A stretch of 64,000 nt of DNA from Lathyrus oleraceus (lineage: Eukaryota; Streptophyta; Magnoliopsida; Fabales; Fabaceae): the NCBI RefSeq assembly GCF_024323335.1, contig NC_066583.1:277471416-277535415 (forward strand), in the 5' to 3' direction. The notes beneath the pieces were generated by a model. The model did no database searches. It was not told the DNA's origin and saw nothing but the letters and a program-made list of their open reading frames with translations. Positions 11,363 through 22,346 of this stretch are shown here, one piece after another. A program made the translations under genes and the position numbers. Every line of letters starts with the position of its first letter. Within the stretch, counting starts at the first letter, position 1.

Positions 11363-12030
11363 ATACTTGATTCTGAGATTAATGGCCTCTCAAGCCCCAT
11401 AATGCAAGCTTCATACTCAGCCATAATATTTGTACACTTGAAAGTCAATCTAGCTATAAATGGAAAATGCGTGCCTTGAGGAGTAATAATTATTGCCCCA
11501 ATTCCATTACCATACTGATTAACAGCTCCATCAAATACCATGCCCCAACGAGAACTAGGCTCTGGCCCTTCTTCATGCAATGGTTCATCATAACCTTTCA
11601 TTTTCAAGTACAAAATCTCTTCATCAGGAAAGTCATATTGCACTAATTGGTAATCTTCAATTTGTTGGTATGCCAAATGGTCAGCCAAGATACTACCTTT
11701 AATTGCTTTCTGTGATCGGTGTTCAGTATCATACTCTGATAACAACATCTGCCAACGAAAAATCCTCCCAATTAAAGCAAGTTTCTCAAAGATATACTTG
11801 ATTGGATCCATTTTAGATATCAACCAAGTAGTATGATTCAACATATATTGACGCAAATGCTTAGCATCCCAAGCCAATGCGTAACAAGTCTTCTCTAGCA
11901 TAGAATGTCGAGTCTCACAGTCGATGAACTTCTTACTGAGGTAGTAAATTGAAAATTCTTTCTTTCCAATTTCATCTTGCTGACCAAGAACACAACCCAT
12001 ACTTTCTTCAAGCACAGTCAAATACATGAT
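11329..12030 (-). pseudogene. pol: Ogre-1 pol, RNase H and start of archaeal-type RNase H (broken)
   Basis: This is the continuation of the RT exon that stops at 32250; the Athila-like element was inserted between them. The retroelement RNase H is seen as TVLEESMGCVLGQQD and YALAWDAKHLRQYM. It is followed by a linker and a second RNase H beginning RWGMVFDGAVNQYGNGIG, with NIMAEYEACIMGLE. Ogre-2 shows the same pair of domains in the same order. A dual RNase H is characteristic of the Tat lineage. The RNase H removes RNA from RNA-DNA hybrids during reverse transcription. The frame is lost after GLE near 11390 and resumes in another frame at 11362. Confidence 0.85.
12026..12030. repeat. Target site duplication ATGAT, left copy
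   Basis: ATGAT precedes the TGATCAG start of the 5' LTR and recurs at 32250-32254 after the GGATCA end of the 3' LTR. Confidence 0.9.
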
Positions 12031-13077
12031 TGATCAGTGCATTTTGGATGCACGTTCTTCCATGTTTGTACTTAAGCATTTCTTTGGTTTGCTTTGATTA
12101 TTTTTATGTTTTAATATGTTTTCATAATTTATGTTATTTTTGCACTTATTTAATTTTCGTATTTAATTTTCAGCATTAGCAGCTTTCGCGAGAAAAATCA
12201 TATCTTGAGCTAGGAATATCAGATTGAGACGTGCTACCTGACGATGAAAAGCTAAGAAAAAGATCTACAACTTTTGTTCAGAAGTCGAGAGCTGAATCAG
12301 ACTGTAGCAGGGCCAAAAATTTCGTTGAAGCTGCTGCTTTATTTTTATATTTTGTTTGGGTTAGTTGTATTGGGCCGGATCGTACATTTGACCCGGTTGA
12401 GTTGGGAAACGGGTTTGGGTATTTTTACCTAGGTTAGGCAGCCAAAAACAGGGTTACGTTTTTCTGTTCATGTACGATTTTTTGAGAGCTAGCAAGATGA
12501 CTATGGAGAACTAATCCCTTTTGAATCAACCTGCTGTAATTCAGAATCCGCTTTGAGGTTGTTATTAATTTCAATTTGTTTCCTTTGAATTCTTCTTATA
12601 ATTCCAATTATTTACTTAATCTAATTGTTGCTATAGGATAGAATCCTTAAATTCGATTGATGAATGATGATCCCGAATCAATTTCGTATTAACATGGCTT
12701 TTATTTTATCACGAACGATCAAGTTGCGTCTACTTAATTCGCAATAGTTTTTAATCTGTTTACTTAATTCGGAATTTGGGAATATTACTCGCATAATTTC
12801 CTTTACGCTTGTTAATGGTAATTGTAATCGAATAGGAGCAGACCCGTTAGGGATTTGGAATTTTATAAGAATCAATGATAAGTCGGAAGATGATGCAGTA
12901 GGTTGGTTCGTGTCAGCTTATTTTATAATCACTTAACCAACCCCCCCCCCCCCACCTTTTTGTTCTATCGGTAGGTTAATTAAACAAGAATCCTTGAGAA
13001 CGATATTTGAGTCAATTTGTCGTTAAACTACATTTTTGAAAAACTAATCGTTTTGATCCGCATGCGACAGCGGATCA
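12031..13077 (+). repeat. Athila-like element 5' LTR
   Basis: The LTR is 1047 bp with matching termini TGATC...GATCA. It is homologous along its length to 31181-32249. It carries a poly-C run of about 14 near 12941. Compared with the other LTR it lacks about 30 bp just before the poly-C run. Confidence 0.93.
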
Positions 13078-13080
13078 AAT

Positions 13081-13098
13081 TGGCGCCATTGTCGGGGA
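13081..13098 (+). promoter_or_regulatory. Primer binding site, tRNA-Asp type
   Basis: TGGCGCCATTGTCGGGGA lies three bases after the 5' LTR. It closely resembles the PBS known for Athila elements, which is complementary to the 3' end of tRNA-Asp. Reverse transcription of this element would start here. Confidence 0.8.
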
Positions 13099-13736
13099 CT
13101 CTTGTTTCTTTTAATCGTTTTTAGAGTCATAGGTTTAGTGTCTAAGCGTATAGGTCCTAGTTTCCTCGCAGTTTCATCCAACTCGCGTTTTAGAGTCCAA
13201 ATCGTAAAAAAAGTCGGTTTTTGAGAAATTGTGTCTGTTTCGAAATCTGCTCCGGGTATCTGAAGGGAAATAATTCTCTGGTCATTTATCCCATACTACA
13301 ATGTAGTATAGGGAGAAATTTTTAAAAATCCAAAATTCATCATTTTTCTATTTTTAAGCATTTATTTACTGTTTTCACCGTCTCGAAAAAAATCTCAAAA
13401 TTATATTTTTAAGTCATTAGATTAATTTCGGTGTCAGTTTATTTTTTTGAATTATTTTTGATCGATTTCTTTCTTTGTGTTTATTTTTTTTTACTTTTAG
13501 GACATTGTTGGAATTTTCACTATTGTTGCTGTTGCTGCATTGCTGTTCCGTTAGTCCTGGCTACTAGGTCTCGCTGTTCTGAAATTGTTGCTTTTGATCC
13601 TGAAATAGAGAGAACTTTGCACACACAACGTAGAACAGTCCAGACTACCAATAGTTCACCATCCACAATTGAGTCTGATTCTGAGTCTGACTATTTGCAT
13701 AACTTGTTTGCTTCGAATTCTGAACTTGATTTTGCA
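13099..13736 (+). other. Athila-like leader, non-coding
   Basis: This is the untranslated leader between PBS and gag, AT-rich with T runs. An open frame runs into gag from 13431, but its first 100 residues look like translated leader (hydrophobic and Cys-rich), so the gag start is placed at 13737. Confidence 0.6.
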
Positions 13737-14750
13737 ATGGCTGATAATAGAACCTTAAGGCAGTTAGCTGCTCCTGATGTGAATTACAATGGTTTGTGTA
13801 TTGAATATGATGTTGCTGCTGTTCCTTTTGAATTAAAATCGGGTTTAATACACTTGTTGCCAAAGTTTAGTGGTCTTGCAGGTGAAGATCCACACAAGCA
13901 TTTGAAAGAGTTCCAGGTGGTGTGTTCTACACCATTGAAGCCTGAAGGGACCACCGAAGATCACATCAAACTTCAAGCTTTTCCTTTTTCATTGCAGGGT
14001 GCAGCAAAGGATTGGATTTATTATCTCGAGCCAAACTCAATTGCAAGTTGGACAGCCCTGAAAAAAGTGTTCTTGGAAAGATATTTTCCTACCTCCAGAG
14101 TTGCCACAATAAGAAAGGAGATTTGTGGTATTAGATAAGGCAATGAGTCGCTGACCGAGTATTGGGAGAGATTCAAGCACTTGGTATCTAGCTGCCCTAA
14201 ACACCAGATCACTGAGCAACTCCTCATCCAATACTTTTATGAGGGGTTGTTACCGATGGACAGAAACATTCTTGATGCTGCTAGTGGTGGAGCATTAGTC
14301 GATAAAACTCCAGCTGCTGCCAGAGCCCTTATTGAAAATATCTCTCTTAATTCTCAACAGTTCACCACTAGAGACAATTATGTGCAAAGCAAAGGCGTGA
14401 GTCAAATTCAAGTTTCTTCCAACAAAGCTTTAGAGACCAGAATTGACGAACTCACTGCCTTAGTCAAACAGCTGGCAGTAGCAAAACCTCAAACAGCAAC
14501 TTTGTGTGGCATTTGTACTTCTCCTGAGCACCCGACCGATACTTGTCCTATTCTGAGAGACGAGTCCATTACTGAGTTTCCACAAGCTTATGCAGTCAAC
14601 CTTTACAATTAAAACAGGTACAACAACACTCCTGACCTGTCCACCAACAAATACCATCCCAATTGGAGGAACCATCCCAACCTTCGATATGGAAACCCGC
14701 AAACAAACCAACAACAGAACTCACCTCAAGTGGCTGCCTCTGCACCTTCC
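13737..14750 (+). pseudogene. gag: Athila-like gag, 5' part (broken)
   Basis: The capsid-like protein starts MADNRTLRQLAAPDVNYNG. It contains the retrotransposon gag core (LLPKFSGLAGEDPHKHLKEF, then GAAKDWIYYLEP and FLERYFP) and a zinc knuckle CGICTSPEHPTDTC of the C-x2-C-x4-H-x4-C type. Gag packages element RNA into virus-like particles. In-frame stops lie at 14136-14138 (TAA where a Gln codon is expected) and 14610-14612 (TAA). The same frame then runs to 14750, where the Sirevirus-like element is inserted, and resumes exactly in frame at 25900. Confidence 0.85.
14746..14750. repeat. Target site duplication CTTCC, left copy
   Basis: CTTCC precedes the TGTTAGAC edge of the Sirevirus-like element and recurs at 25895-25899. 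Confidence 0.92.
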
Positions 14751-15992
14751 TGTTAGACTATGGCACGGATCTAGAAGGGGGGGTTGAATAGATCCCAATT
14801 AAAATCTTAAGTCGGCGCTACCAATTTAAAAGAAAATTGGTTTTTAAAAATTGTTTTTAAGTGCGGAAGCAGCCGAGGAAAATTTAGTCTAAAACGAACC
14901 GTTATTGGAAAACCGGATATGGGTTAAGCTAATGGATTTGAGATAAAATGAAATACTAATCACTACACAATTTGCACACTCAATTGATATATTTCACTAA
15001 CTAGCAAGCCTAGTTCCAATGATCCAAAATACCAAATTAAACTGGATGTAAATCTAAGACAACTTTGGCTTATGCAAATTCACAAACACTTGGTGTGCAT
15101 TCACTCCAAGAGATATTTGAGTTGAGTAAGTAGTTCAATTTTATCTAGTACAATAAACTATTGTACTTTGTATTCAAACAGCAGTTTTAGTTTCTTACTC
15201 AACTTATATCAAAGTTTGGGAAAATTGCTTAAACTAAAATCACTTAATTTTTAAGTAGAAAAGCACTTATGCAGAAAATAAAAGAAGACAGAGATTTGAT
15301 GAGGCAGTTCCCCCGCCATCCTCGCTTCGGGGTACGTCTGCCCTCAATTCTAAAAATAGAATTGAGATGATTAATTAGATATCACCTGTGAAATTTAATC
15401 GTTTATACAAGGATTGCAAAGCATGTAAACAACAGAACTTCCAATGTGTTGAATGATGCTTCCTATCCTTGTTCCTTGATTCAAGATGAATCAAGACCTT
15501 CGATCGTTGATGCTAGACCTCCGATTCCAGCCCCTTTGTTGAAGAATCTTCCGTTCTTCAAACCCTCGGCCCGGCTGATCTCAAACACAATGAGTCGAAC
15601 CCGAATCCTTCAATTCAATGCCACCGAATCCGCTACTAGACTGATGAAGACTTCCTCTTCTCAATCACCTTCGCTCGGCTGAATATTGATGAAGCGATTC
15701 GTGCAAAAACCCCCAAACACAAACCCGTATTGGAGGACAAAACCTTAACGGTTTTATTCAAGAAAGAACCTGCCACAAGCTTCAACTCGAACTGGATTCT
15801 TCGATCACAGCTTCGAACCTTATCACCTTTGCTCGATCACGAACCCCATCAAAAGTAATTGTTTACAGATGATGAGTTGTGAAATGTTGAAGATGAAGAT
15901 GATGAGTCTTGGACACCTTTTTCACTCTTTCTTGTTTCCTTGAACACTTGAACTCAATTAGCAAATGTTAGTTAATAAAGGTGTTTTAACTT

Positions 15993-16002
15993 CTATATAT
16001 AG
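15993..16002 (-). promoter_or_regulatory. TATA box, Sirevirus-like 3' LTR
   Basis: CTATATATAG, identical on both strands, lies about 560 bp into the LTR on the sense strand. It is conserved at 25328-25337 in the other LTR. Confidence 0.6.
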
Positions 16003-16072
16003 TAACAGACAAAACCAATTAAAAATAACAGAATTTCAAACAGTGGAAATAACTCAGAAAACTGAGTTTACG

Positions 16073-16345
16073 CACGAGCGGTCGACCATAGGTCGGCGTG
16101 CGCTGAGCCGTGAGTGATGCGCCGACCCCTATGGTCGACCCATGGTTCCATGCGCTGACCCAGGATTACTTCATTAAGCCATGCGCTGACTTCTGGTCGA
16201 CTCAAGGAGTTTTTGCGCTAACCCGTGAGTTATGCACCGACCCTTATGGTCGACGCAAAGGAACATGCGCTGACCAATCTCAGGTCTGCTGAGCTTTGTG
16301 TTGACCAGTGAGCTTTGAGCTGACCCTTATGGTCGACTCAAGGCC
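16073..16345 (-). repeat. GTCGAC-centred repeat cluster in U3
   Basis: Five GTCGAC palindromes lie at 16081, 16134, 16196, 16249 and 16332, mostly 53-62 bp apart. They are embedded in a recurring sense-strand phrase close to GTCGACCATAAGGGTCAGC, with intervening TCAGCGCATG. The cluster lies upstream of the TATA box and is present in both LTRs. Repeated, partly palindromic U3 motifs have been described for Sireviruses in general; whether this motif is one of them is not known to me. Confidence 0.6.
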
Positions 16346-16559
16346 TTCAAATCTGCATAAAACTGTGTTTTGTGATTTTCATGCATTTCGTCATGATTAC
16401 ACTTTATCCACATATGTTTTTGATCATTATAATAGGTTTAGACAAACGTAGAAAAGGATATGGTGGGTAATGTGTTTCATTTGTTTGTAGACGTGCATGA
16501 TGGTCTTTTGTCATCATCGTAACTTGCGATCGTATGTTGTCTGACTCTTTGTCTTTACA

Positions 16560-16574
16560 TACTCCCCCTTTTTG
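16560..16574 (-). promoter_or_regulatory. Polypurine tract 1 of Sirevirus-like element
   Basis: The sense strand reads CAAAAAGGGGGAGTA directly before the 3' LTR start TGTAAAG. This is the expected primer site for plus-strand DNA synthesis. Confidence 0.85.
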
Positions 16575-16635
16575 ATGATGACAACCTGTATGATTCAGCG
16601 TGACGAACAGCATGCGGTATTGACACATTTTCCAC

Positions 16636-16652
16636 ACTCCCCCTTTCTTTTG
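16636..16652 (-). promoter_or_regulatory. Polypurine tract 2
   Basis: The sense strand reads CAAAAGAAAGGGGGAGT. It repeats the first tract 76 bp upstream on the sense strand. Multiple polypurine tracts are a reported Sirevirus trait. Confidence 0.65.
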
Positions 16653-16723
16653 TAATCTAAAGCTATCTGCAGAAAGCTACTGTTAGTTTTGGGCATTTTT
16701 GTCTGCCTGCTTTGTGCACTTTT

Positions 16724-16736
16724 CTCCCCCTTTGAC
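16724..16736 (-). promoter_or_regulatory. Polypurine tract 3
   Basis: The sense strand reads GTCAAAGGGGGAG, the third copy of the A-run plus GGGGGAG motif. Confidence 0.6.
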
Positions 16737-16935
16737 AACATCAAAAAGAGAGACAGAGTGATTATTCAAGATATCAAGGAAATTTCACAGGAAACAACAT
16801 AAACAACATAAACAGATAATAATAATACACCAATGTCAATTCTGAGCAATAGTCAATTATAAAGAAAACAAGTAAAACATAGAAATACATTCAAAATAAC
16901 AATCAAACTACATAATGCATGTGAATGTCTATGTC

Positions 16936-18444
16936 CTAGTGGCGGTGTCCTAGATGATAACAAATTCCCGGGTTTTTGTAAGGGTCAGCCAGAGATGATA
17001 GGTATTCGGTGACACCGTTCAGATTCTTGAGACTCATGTCGATCGACTTTTCTTGAAGTTCAAATGAAGCCGAACAGGTTGCAAACCGGTCATTCATGCT
17101 TGTAGAGAAGGCGTCGAGACGCTCATTTTGGGCTTGAATTTGCTCGTTGATATGAGCATAGCGCTCATCTTGAGCTTGCATGAAGGACTGTTGAGCTATC
17201 TGCATATTATGCATCATATCCAATAGTTCTGAAGAATCTGCTTGTTGTGGAGGGGACGGAGGAGATTCTTCCTCATCTTGGTAATATGGCTGGTAAAATT
17301 GACGTTGAGTTGACCAGCCCTTGTGTTGCCATTCACCCCAGCCACCCCAGCGTGGAGCATCTTCTTCATTTGAATGCGACTGCTGAGCCCAAGCGGAGTC
17401 CGAGTAGTCTTGAGTGTCAACGGGTGGAGGACCATCATCTCCACCATTGTGATCCACATCGTGCCTGGCTTCTTCTTCTTCATTTTCTTCTTCATCTTCT
17501 TGGTCTTCGCTTTCATCACTATCATCATCTGCAGGAATATTTGCTCTCCGAATAAACTTATACATTCTCCGCTCATTGCACCAAAGATATCCCATCATAG
17601 ACATGGTTTTTGTGCTGAACTCTTTGTCAGATGAGATGGAAGTGTACTTGAAAGACGGATGATGAACGTTAGCTGCAGTCAGGACCTCTTGAATGAAGGA
17701 TCCGTAGGCAAGCGCCGTTCCTCGTCCGGAGTCACGTAGCCCAAACATTCTGCTGGCAATGTAGTACGGCCAGTTGATTTTTATCTTATTTTTCAGAATG
17801 TAAATCAGATGAACCTCGGCCGGTTCGACTCTGGAGAGGCCTCCCTTCTTTGGGCGCAGGATTCGTGAGACAACCCACTGAAGGATCCTTTCTCCGGCTT
17901 TCAGCTTGCCGGCAGTGACAGTTCGTGGGAACGCGTCACTGTTCACAAACTGATCAGTGTAGGGTCGTCTCAGCATGTTATTCAATGCATTCTTAAACTC
18001 ATAGCCAACTACGTGGTGAGAGTCAGTTACCTCAGGTAGAGGGTTTCCATCATCATCAACAGACATATCAAAATATTGGTTCCAGATATTTGATTTAAGC
18101 GGTACCTTTGTCGGACCAATTCTAGAGTGAAACTTGTGCCCGCGAAAGTTGTCATGAAGGCCGGCATAGAATACTCGAACAAGGTCTTCACTGTATTTGG
18201 TATTACATTCCAAGAAGTTGATAAAGCCCTGATGCTGCAGCAGAGCCAGAACTTCAGGAAGGTGCATGCGTTCAGCGGTAAGTTTGTAGAACGCATGTTG
18301 TTGCACAGCGCCTCTTTTGCTGATGTCTCTGTTGAAGACTTCGACGCGAGCGGGTGGAACGAGTGATACAGCAGATATGGGTAGAGATGCGGCGGATGAT
18401 TCTCGGGATCTCTTGCCGGAAGGTCTGCGTGATGTGGTAGCCAT
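16936..18444 (-). CDS. Envelope-position ORF of Sirevirus-like element
   Basis: An intact frame of 502 codons starts at MATTSRRPSGKRSRE (18444). The frame is open 47 codons further up, but that extension looks like leader. Residues 1-25 are basic and Ser-rich. The central region (about 60-300) includes LVRVFYAGLHDNF and resembles the plant domain often named putative plant transposon protein (Transposase_32), from memory. Residues about 300-325 form a very acidic Asp/Glu tract, followed by a Pro/Gln-rich part and a C-terminal Gln-rich, probably coiled-coil segment (QDERYAHINEQIQAQNERLD). No signal peptide or clear membrane segment is seen, so an envelope function is not supported by sequence; only the position after pol is envelope-like. 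It is one of two undamaged element proteins in the window. Confidence 0.8.
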   Translation of the reverse strand: MATTSRRPSGKRSRESSAASLPISAVSLVPPARVEVFNRDISKRGAVQQHAFYKLTAERMHLPEVLALLQHQGFINFLECNTKYSEDLVRVFYAGLHDNFRGHKFHSRIGPTKVPLKSNIWNQYFDMSVDDDGNPLPEVTDSHHVVGYEFKNALNNMLRRPYTDQFVNSDAFPRTVTAGKLKAGERILQWVVSRILRPKKGGLSRVEPAEVHLIYILKNKIKINWPYYIASRMFGLRDSGRGTALAYGSFIQEVLTAANVHHPSFKYTSISSDKEFSTKTMSMMGYLWCNERRMYKFIRRANIPADDDSDESEDQEDEEENEEEEARHDVDHNGGDDGPPPVDTQDYSDSAWAQQSHSNEEDAPRWGGWGEWQHKGWSTQRQFYQPYYQDEEESPPSPPQQADSSELLDMMHNMQIAQQSFMQAQDERYAHINEQIQAQNERLDAFSTSMNDRFATCSASFELQEKSIDMSLKNLNGVTEYLSSLADPYKNPGICYHLGHRH

Positions 18445-19131
18445 TTGAGCAAGTTTGAAACGGAGTGTTTGGGTATAGAGAGAAGGTTTAAGAAGGGTTT
18501 TGAGAGTGATTCTGCTAGATAGAGGTTTCTCCCAATTTATAGTGGAAAGGTTAGGGTTTTGGGAAGATGGAAGATCAAAGAACAATAGCCACTAGGTAGA
18601 TGCAAGTTACAAAGTAGTGGGTAGTTTGAAAGGTGATGGAATGTAAATGCACAATTAATGATGATTTTTGGATGGGAATGCATGAAAAACGATTTAAATT
18701 TTTCTGCAGAAAAACGAAATTTTCGAGCGATGCGTCGACCATAGCCCTGTATGCGTCGACGCATACTGTTTGGTTTTTGAGAAAATGCAGAAATTAATTT
18801 GCTTGCGTCGACCATAGCCCTGCTGCGGTCGACTCATACAGTCCAAATTTCAATTTTTCACTATTTGCCACATGTGATGACAGGTTTGATGCATAATTAA
18901 CACAGCATACAGCAATAAACATCCAAAGAGAGATCATACAGATATATATAAACAACATCATTATGAGATATAACTATTTTAGTCATGAGATTTTGCAGAG
19001 AGAGAAAGAGAGGAACAGTATCACCTCAATGCCTGAGTGACTTAGTGAACGGTAGACTTGTGCTTACAACAACATAGATTGGTTAGAGGTACAAGATTAA
19101 AGTCTTATGTGGAATAAGGTAAAACAGCAGA
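18445..19131 (-). other. Pol to envelope-position ORF spacer, with GTCGAC motifs
   Basis: This is a non-coding spacer. It has four GTCGAC sites at 18734, 18755, 18807 and 18828, in two copies of a plus-strand phrase close to TGCGTCGACCATAGCCCTG. A perfect 16-base palindrome, TATGCGTCGACGCATA, lies at 18750-18765. The phrase resembles the U3 repeats but in the opposite orientation. Confidence 0.6.
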
Positions 19132-22100
19132 TTACAGTGCCCGTTCCGAAATATCGAGAATGCCAAGTTCTCGGCGGATATGAAAGAAAGGTTCAGTGGC
19201 TAGCGGCTTTGTGAAAATGTCCGCTAGTTGATTTTCAGTATTGACATGTTCAAACACAATGTCACCTTTCTCTACATGATCCCGAAGAAAGTGGTGTCGT
19301 ATTTCGATATGTTTGGTGCGAGAATGTAGCACAGGATTCTTGGTTAGGTTAATGGCACTTGTATTGTCACAAAAAATGGGAATACATTCAAGTTTGAGGT
19401 TAAAATCCAATAGTTGTTGCTTAATCCATAGGATTTGGGCACAACAACCACCGGCGGCAACGTATTCCGCTTCGGCGGTTGACAAAGCAACAGAAACCTA
19501 TTTCTTGCTATGCCAACTGACCAAAGAGTTTGAGAATAAGTGACAAGTGCCACTGGTGCTTTTCCTATCCGATTTGCAACCGGCAAAGTCGGAATCGGAA
19601 AATCCTACCAATGAACAATCATTACCTTTGGAATACCATAGTCCATACTTCGGAGTACCGGATAGGTATCGAAGTATTCGTTTGACGGCTTTTAAATGGG
19701 ATTCCTTGGGACATGATTGATATCTTGCGCACATGCATACGCTAAACATAATATCGGGACGAGAAGCAGTAAGATAAAGGAGTGAACCAATCATACCTCT
19801 ATACCGTTTTACATCTACTTCCTTACCGTCTTCATCTTTGTTCAAGTTTGTACACGTAGGCATGGGGGTGTCTATGGCCTTAGCTTTTGCCATGTCAAAT
19901 CTCTTGATAAGGTCCAAACAGTACTTTGTCTGGCTCACGAAAGTTCCTTCTTTGAGCTGTTTGATTTGCAGACCGAGAAAGTATGTGAGCTCCCCCATCA
20001 TACTCATCTCGAATTCGCCCTGCATAAGGTCAGAAAACTCTCTCACAAGATTCATGTTAGTAGATCCAAATATGATATCATCTACATAAATTTGCACTAA
20101 TATCAAGTGCTTTCCTTGACGTTTAATGAAGAGGGTTGTGTCAACCTTTCCTCTTGAGTATTTTTGATCGAGTAAGAATTTGCTTAGTCTCTCATACCAA
20201 GCTCTAGGAGCTTGTTTGAGGCCATACAAAGCTCTTTTTAGTTTATAGACATGATCAGGATACTCATGGGATTCGAAACCCGGAGGTTGTGCGACATAAA
20301 CCTCTTCATTTATGTGACCGTTAAGGAATGCACTCTTGACATCCATTTGGAATAGCTTAAAGTCTTTCGCACAAGCGAAAGCAAGGAGAAGGCGTATAGC
20401 CTCGAGTCGGGCAACCGGCGCATAAGTTTCCTCATAGTCGATGCCTTCCTCTTGGTTATACCCTTGCGCGACTAAACGCGCCTTATTACGGGTTATTACC
20501 CCATTTTTGTCCAGCTTGTTCCTAAACACCCATCGGGTGCCGATTACTCGATGATCTCGCGGAGGAGGGACGAGGTCCCAAACCTCATTTCTGGTGAACT
20601 GATTAAGTTCCTCCTGCATTGATAAAAACCAGTGTTCATCGAGTAGGGCTTCTTTAGGGTTTTTAGGTTCTATCTGCGAAACGAAAGCGAAGTGATAACA
20701 GAAGTTACTTAGCTTAGATCGAGTTGTTACACCCTTTGATATGTCCCCGAGAATGTTGTCTATTGGATGGTCTTTGGAAGACTTCCAAGCTTGAGGAAGA
20801 TCATCGTTTGAAGGCGGATGAACTACCTCGGTTTCCTCATGGTGTACATCTTTTTCCTCCTCAATTTTGACTATGTCGGATTGATCAATCCCCGGCTCGC
20901 CACCTTTGAGTATGTCTTCAGTAGATGTACCTGCACCATGTAAAACACTACCCTTTCCGACATTTCTCGGATTGGATTCATCAAAAGTGACATGTACAGA
21001 CTCTTCTACAGTAAGTAATCGCTTGTTGTATATTCTATATGCTTTGCTAGATTGGGAGTATCCGAGGAAGATACCTTCGTCGGCCTTGGAATCGAATTTC
21101 TCTAAGTTTTCCTTTCCATTGTTCAATACAAAACATTTGCAACCAAAGACATGTAAGTGAGAAACATTTGGCTTTCGCCCTTTTAAAAGTTCATACGGTG
21201 TTTTGTTTAGAATGGGGCGAATGAGCACCCTATTCAAAACGTAACAAGCCGTACTAATGGCGTCAGCCCAAAAATATTTCGGTAAGCCACTTTCATTGAT
21301 CATTGTTCTTCCCAATTCTTCCAAAATTCGATTTTTACGCTCCACAACCCCATTTTGTTGAGGAGTACGTGGAGCGGAGAAGTTGTGATCAATACCATGG
21401 TTACCGCAATATTCTTCAAATAAGTGATTTTCAAATTCACCTCCATGATCGCTTCTAATTGCAACAATGTTTGTATTTAGTTTATTTTGGGAAAGCTTAG
21501 CAAATCGTTCAAAGGCGGCGAATGTGTCACTCTTACTTACTAAGAAAATAGTCCAACAAAATCGAGAAAAGTCATCCACTATTACGAAACCGTAATAGTT
21601 TCCTCCTAGACTTTTAATCCTAGATGGCCCAAATAAATCCATATGGAGAAGCTCGAGAGGTCTCGTTGTTGAAACGATATTTTTGGATTTAAAAGAGATC
21701 CTCGTTTGCTTCCCCTTTTGACAAGCATCACAAAGATGATCCTTGGTGAACCTAATTTTGGGAAGACCTAGGACTAGATCTTTTGAGACTACTTTGTTGA
21801 GTAAGTCAAAGTTAACATGTGCTAAACGCCTATGCCATAACCATGAATCTTCACTCATTGTTACAAGGCATTTGTCACTTGTTAACGATACTTCATTTAA
21901 GTCAAGCATATAGACATTGTTCACACGAAGACCATTAAACATGATCTTCTTATCATCATTATGTACAATTTTGCAACAATTTTTTGAAAACGATACATTG
22001 TATCCTTTGTCACATAATTGACTGATGCTAAGTAGATTGTGTTTAAAACTTTCGACAAGCAAAACATCAGAAATAGTAGTAGAGGAGGGATTACCTACAC

Positions 22101-22281
22101 TACCTTTACCAAGTATTGCTCCACGGTTGTTGTCACCATAAGTTACATATCCCTTCTTCTTAGCCACAAAGTCAATGAAGAGAGATATGTCACCTGACAT
22201 GTGCCTTGAGCATCCACTGTCGAGAAACCATCTTCTCTCGGTAGTCTCGAGGCATTGTACCTGTGACAAGATAATTAACAA
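19132..22281 (-). pseudogene. pol: Sirevirus-like pol: protease, integrase, RT, RNase H (one stop)
   Basis: The order on the minus strand is: aspartic protease (RWFLDSGCSRHMSGD near the start); integrase with its HHCC finger (HRRLAHVNFD to CDACQKGKQTR) and core (LLHMDLFGP, RSDHGGEF, PQQNGVVERKNR, giving D, D and E); reverse transcriptase (KARLVAQGYNQEEGIDY, FQMDVKSAFLNG, YGLKQAPRAWYE, QIYVDDIIFGS); and RNase H (SDSDFAGCKSDRKSTSG, STAEAEYVAAGGC, RTKHIEIRHHFLRD). A single TAG at 19498-19500 interrupts the RNase H just after VSWHSKK; the same frame then continues to 19132. All RT and integrase catalytic residues are visible. The frame differs from gag upstream, with a change somewhere in 22282-22346. 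Apart from that the polyprotein looks nearly complete. Confidence 0.92.
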
Positions 22282-22346
22282 GAGAAGGTACCCAATTGCT
22301 TATTGGGTCCTGAGTGGTGAGGAACGAAATGGTTGCATTTGGGCAT

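Larger units (their letters stand above)
14751..16559 (-). repeat. Sirevirus-like 3' LTR
   Basis: The LTR is 1809 bp. The plus-strand left edge is TGTTAGACTATGG and the right edge GTCTTTACA, so on the sense strand it runs TGTAAAGAC...GTCTAACA. It is nearly identical to 24086-25894. The sense-strand U3 (16002-16559) holds GTCGAC-centred repeats. Short open frames within it are chance. Confidence 0.95.

Noticed and set aside
12231..12437. 68-codon frame in the Athila-like 5' LTR
   Set aside because: The 3' LTR copy does not keep it open, and it has no domain.
13081..13098. tRNA gene fragments at the PBS sites (also 24066 and 58555)
   Set aside because: Only the part complementary to a tRNA 3' end is present, directly after an LTR. 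These are primer binding sites, not tRNA genes.
15446..15682. Open frame repeated in both Sirevirus LTRs (also 24781-25017)
   Set aside because: It is duplicated only because it lies in the LTR. Codon content looks random and no domain is seen.
17214..17634. Overlapping open frames on both strands of the acidic tract
   Set aside because: They are shadows of the GA-rich codons of the envelope-position ORF and lack homology of their own.
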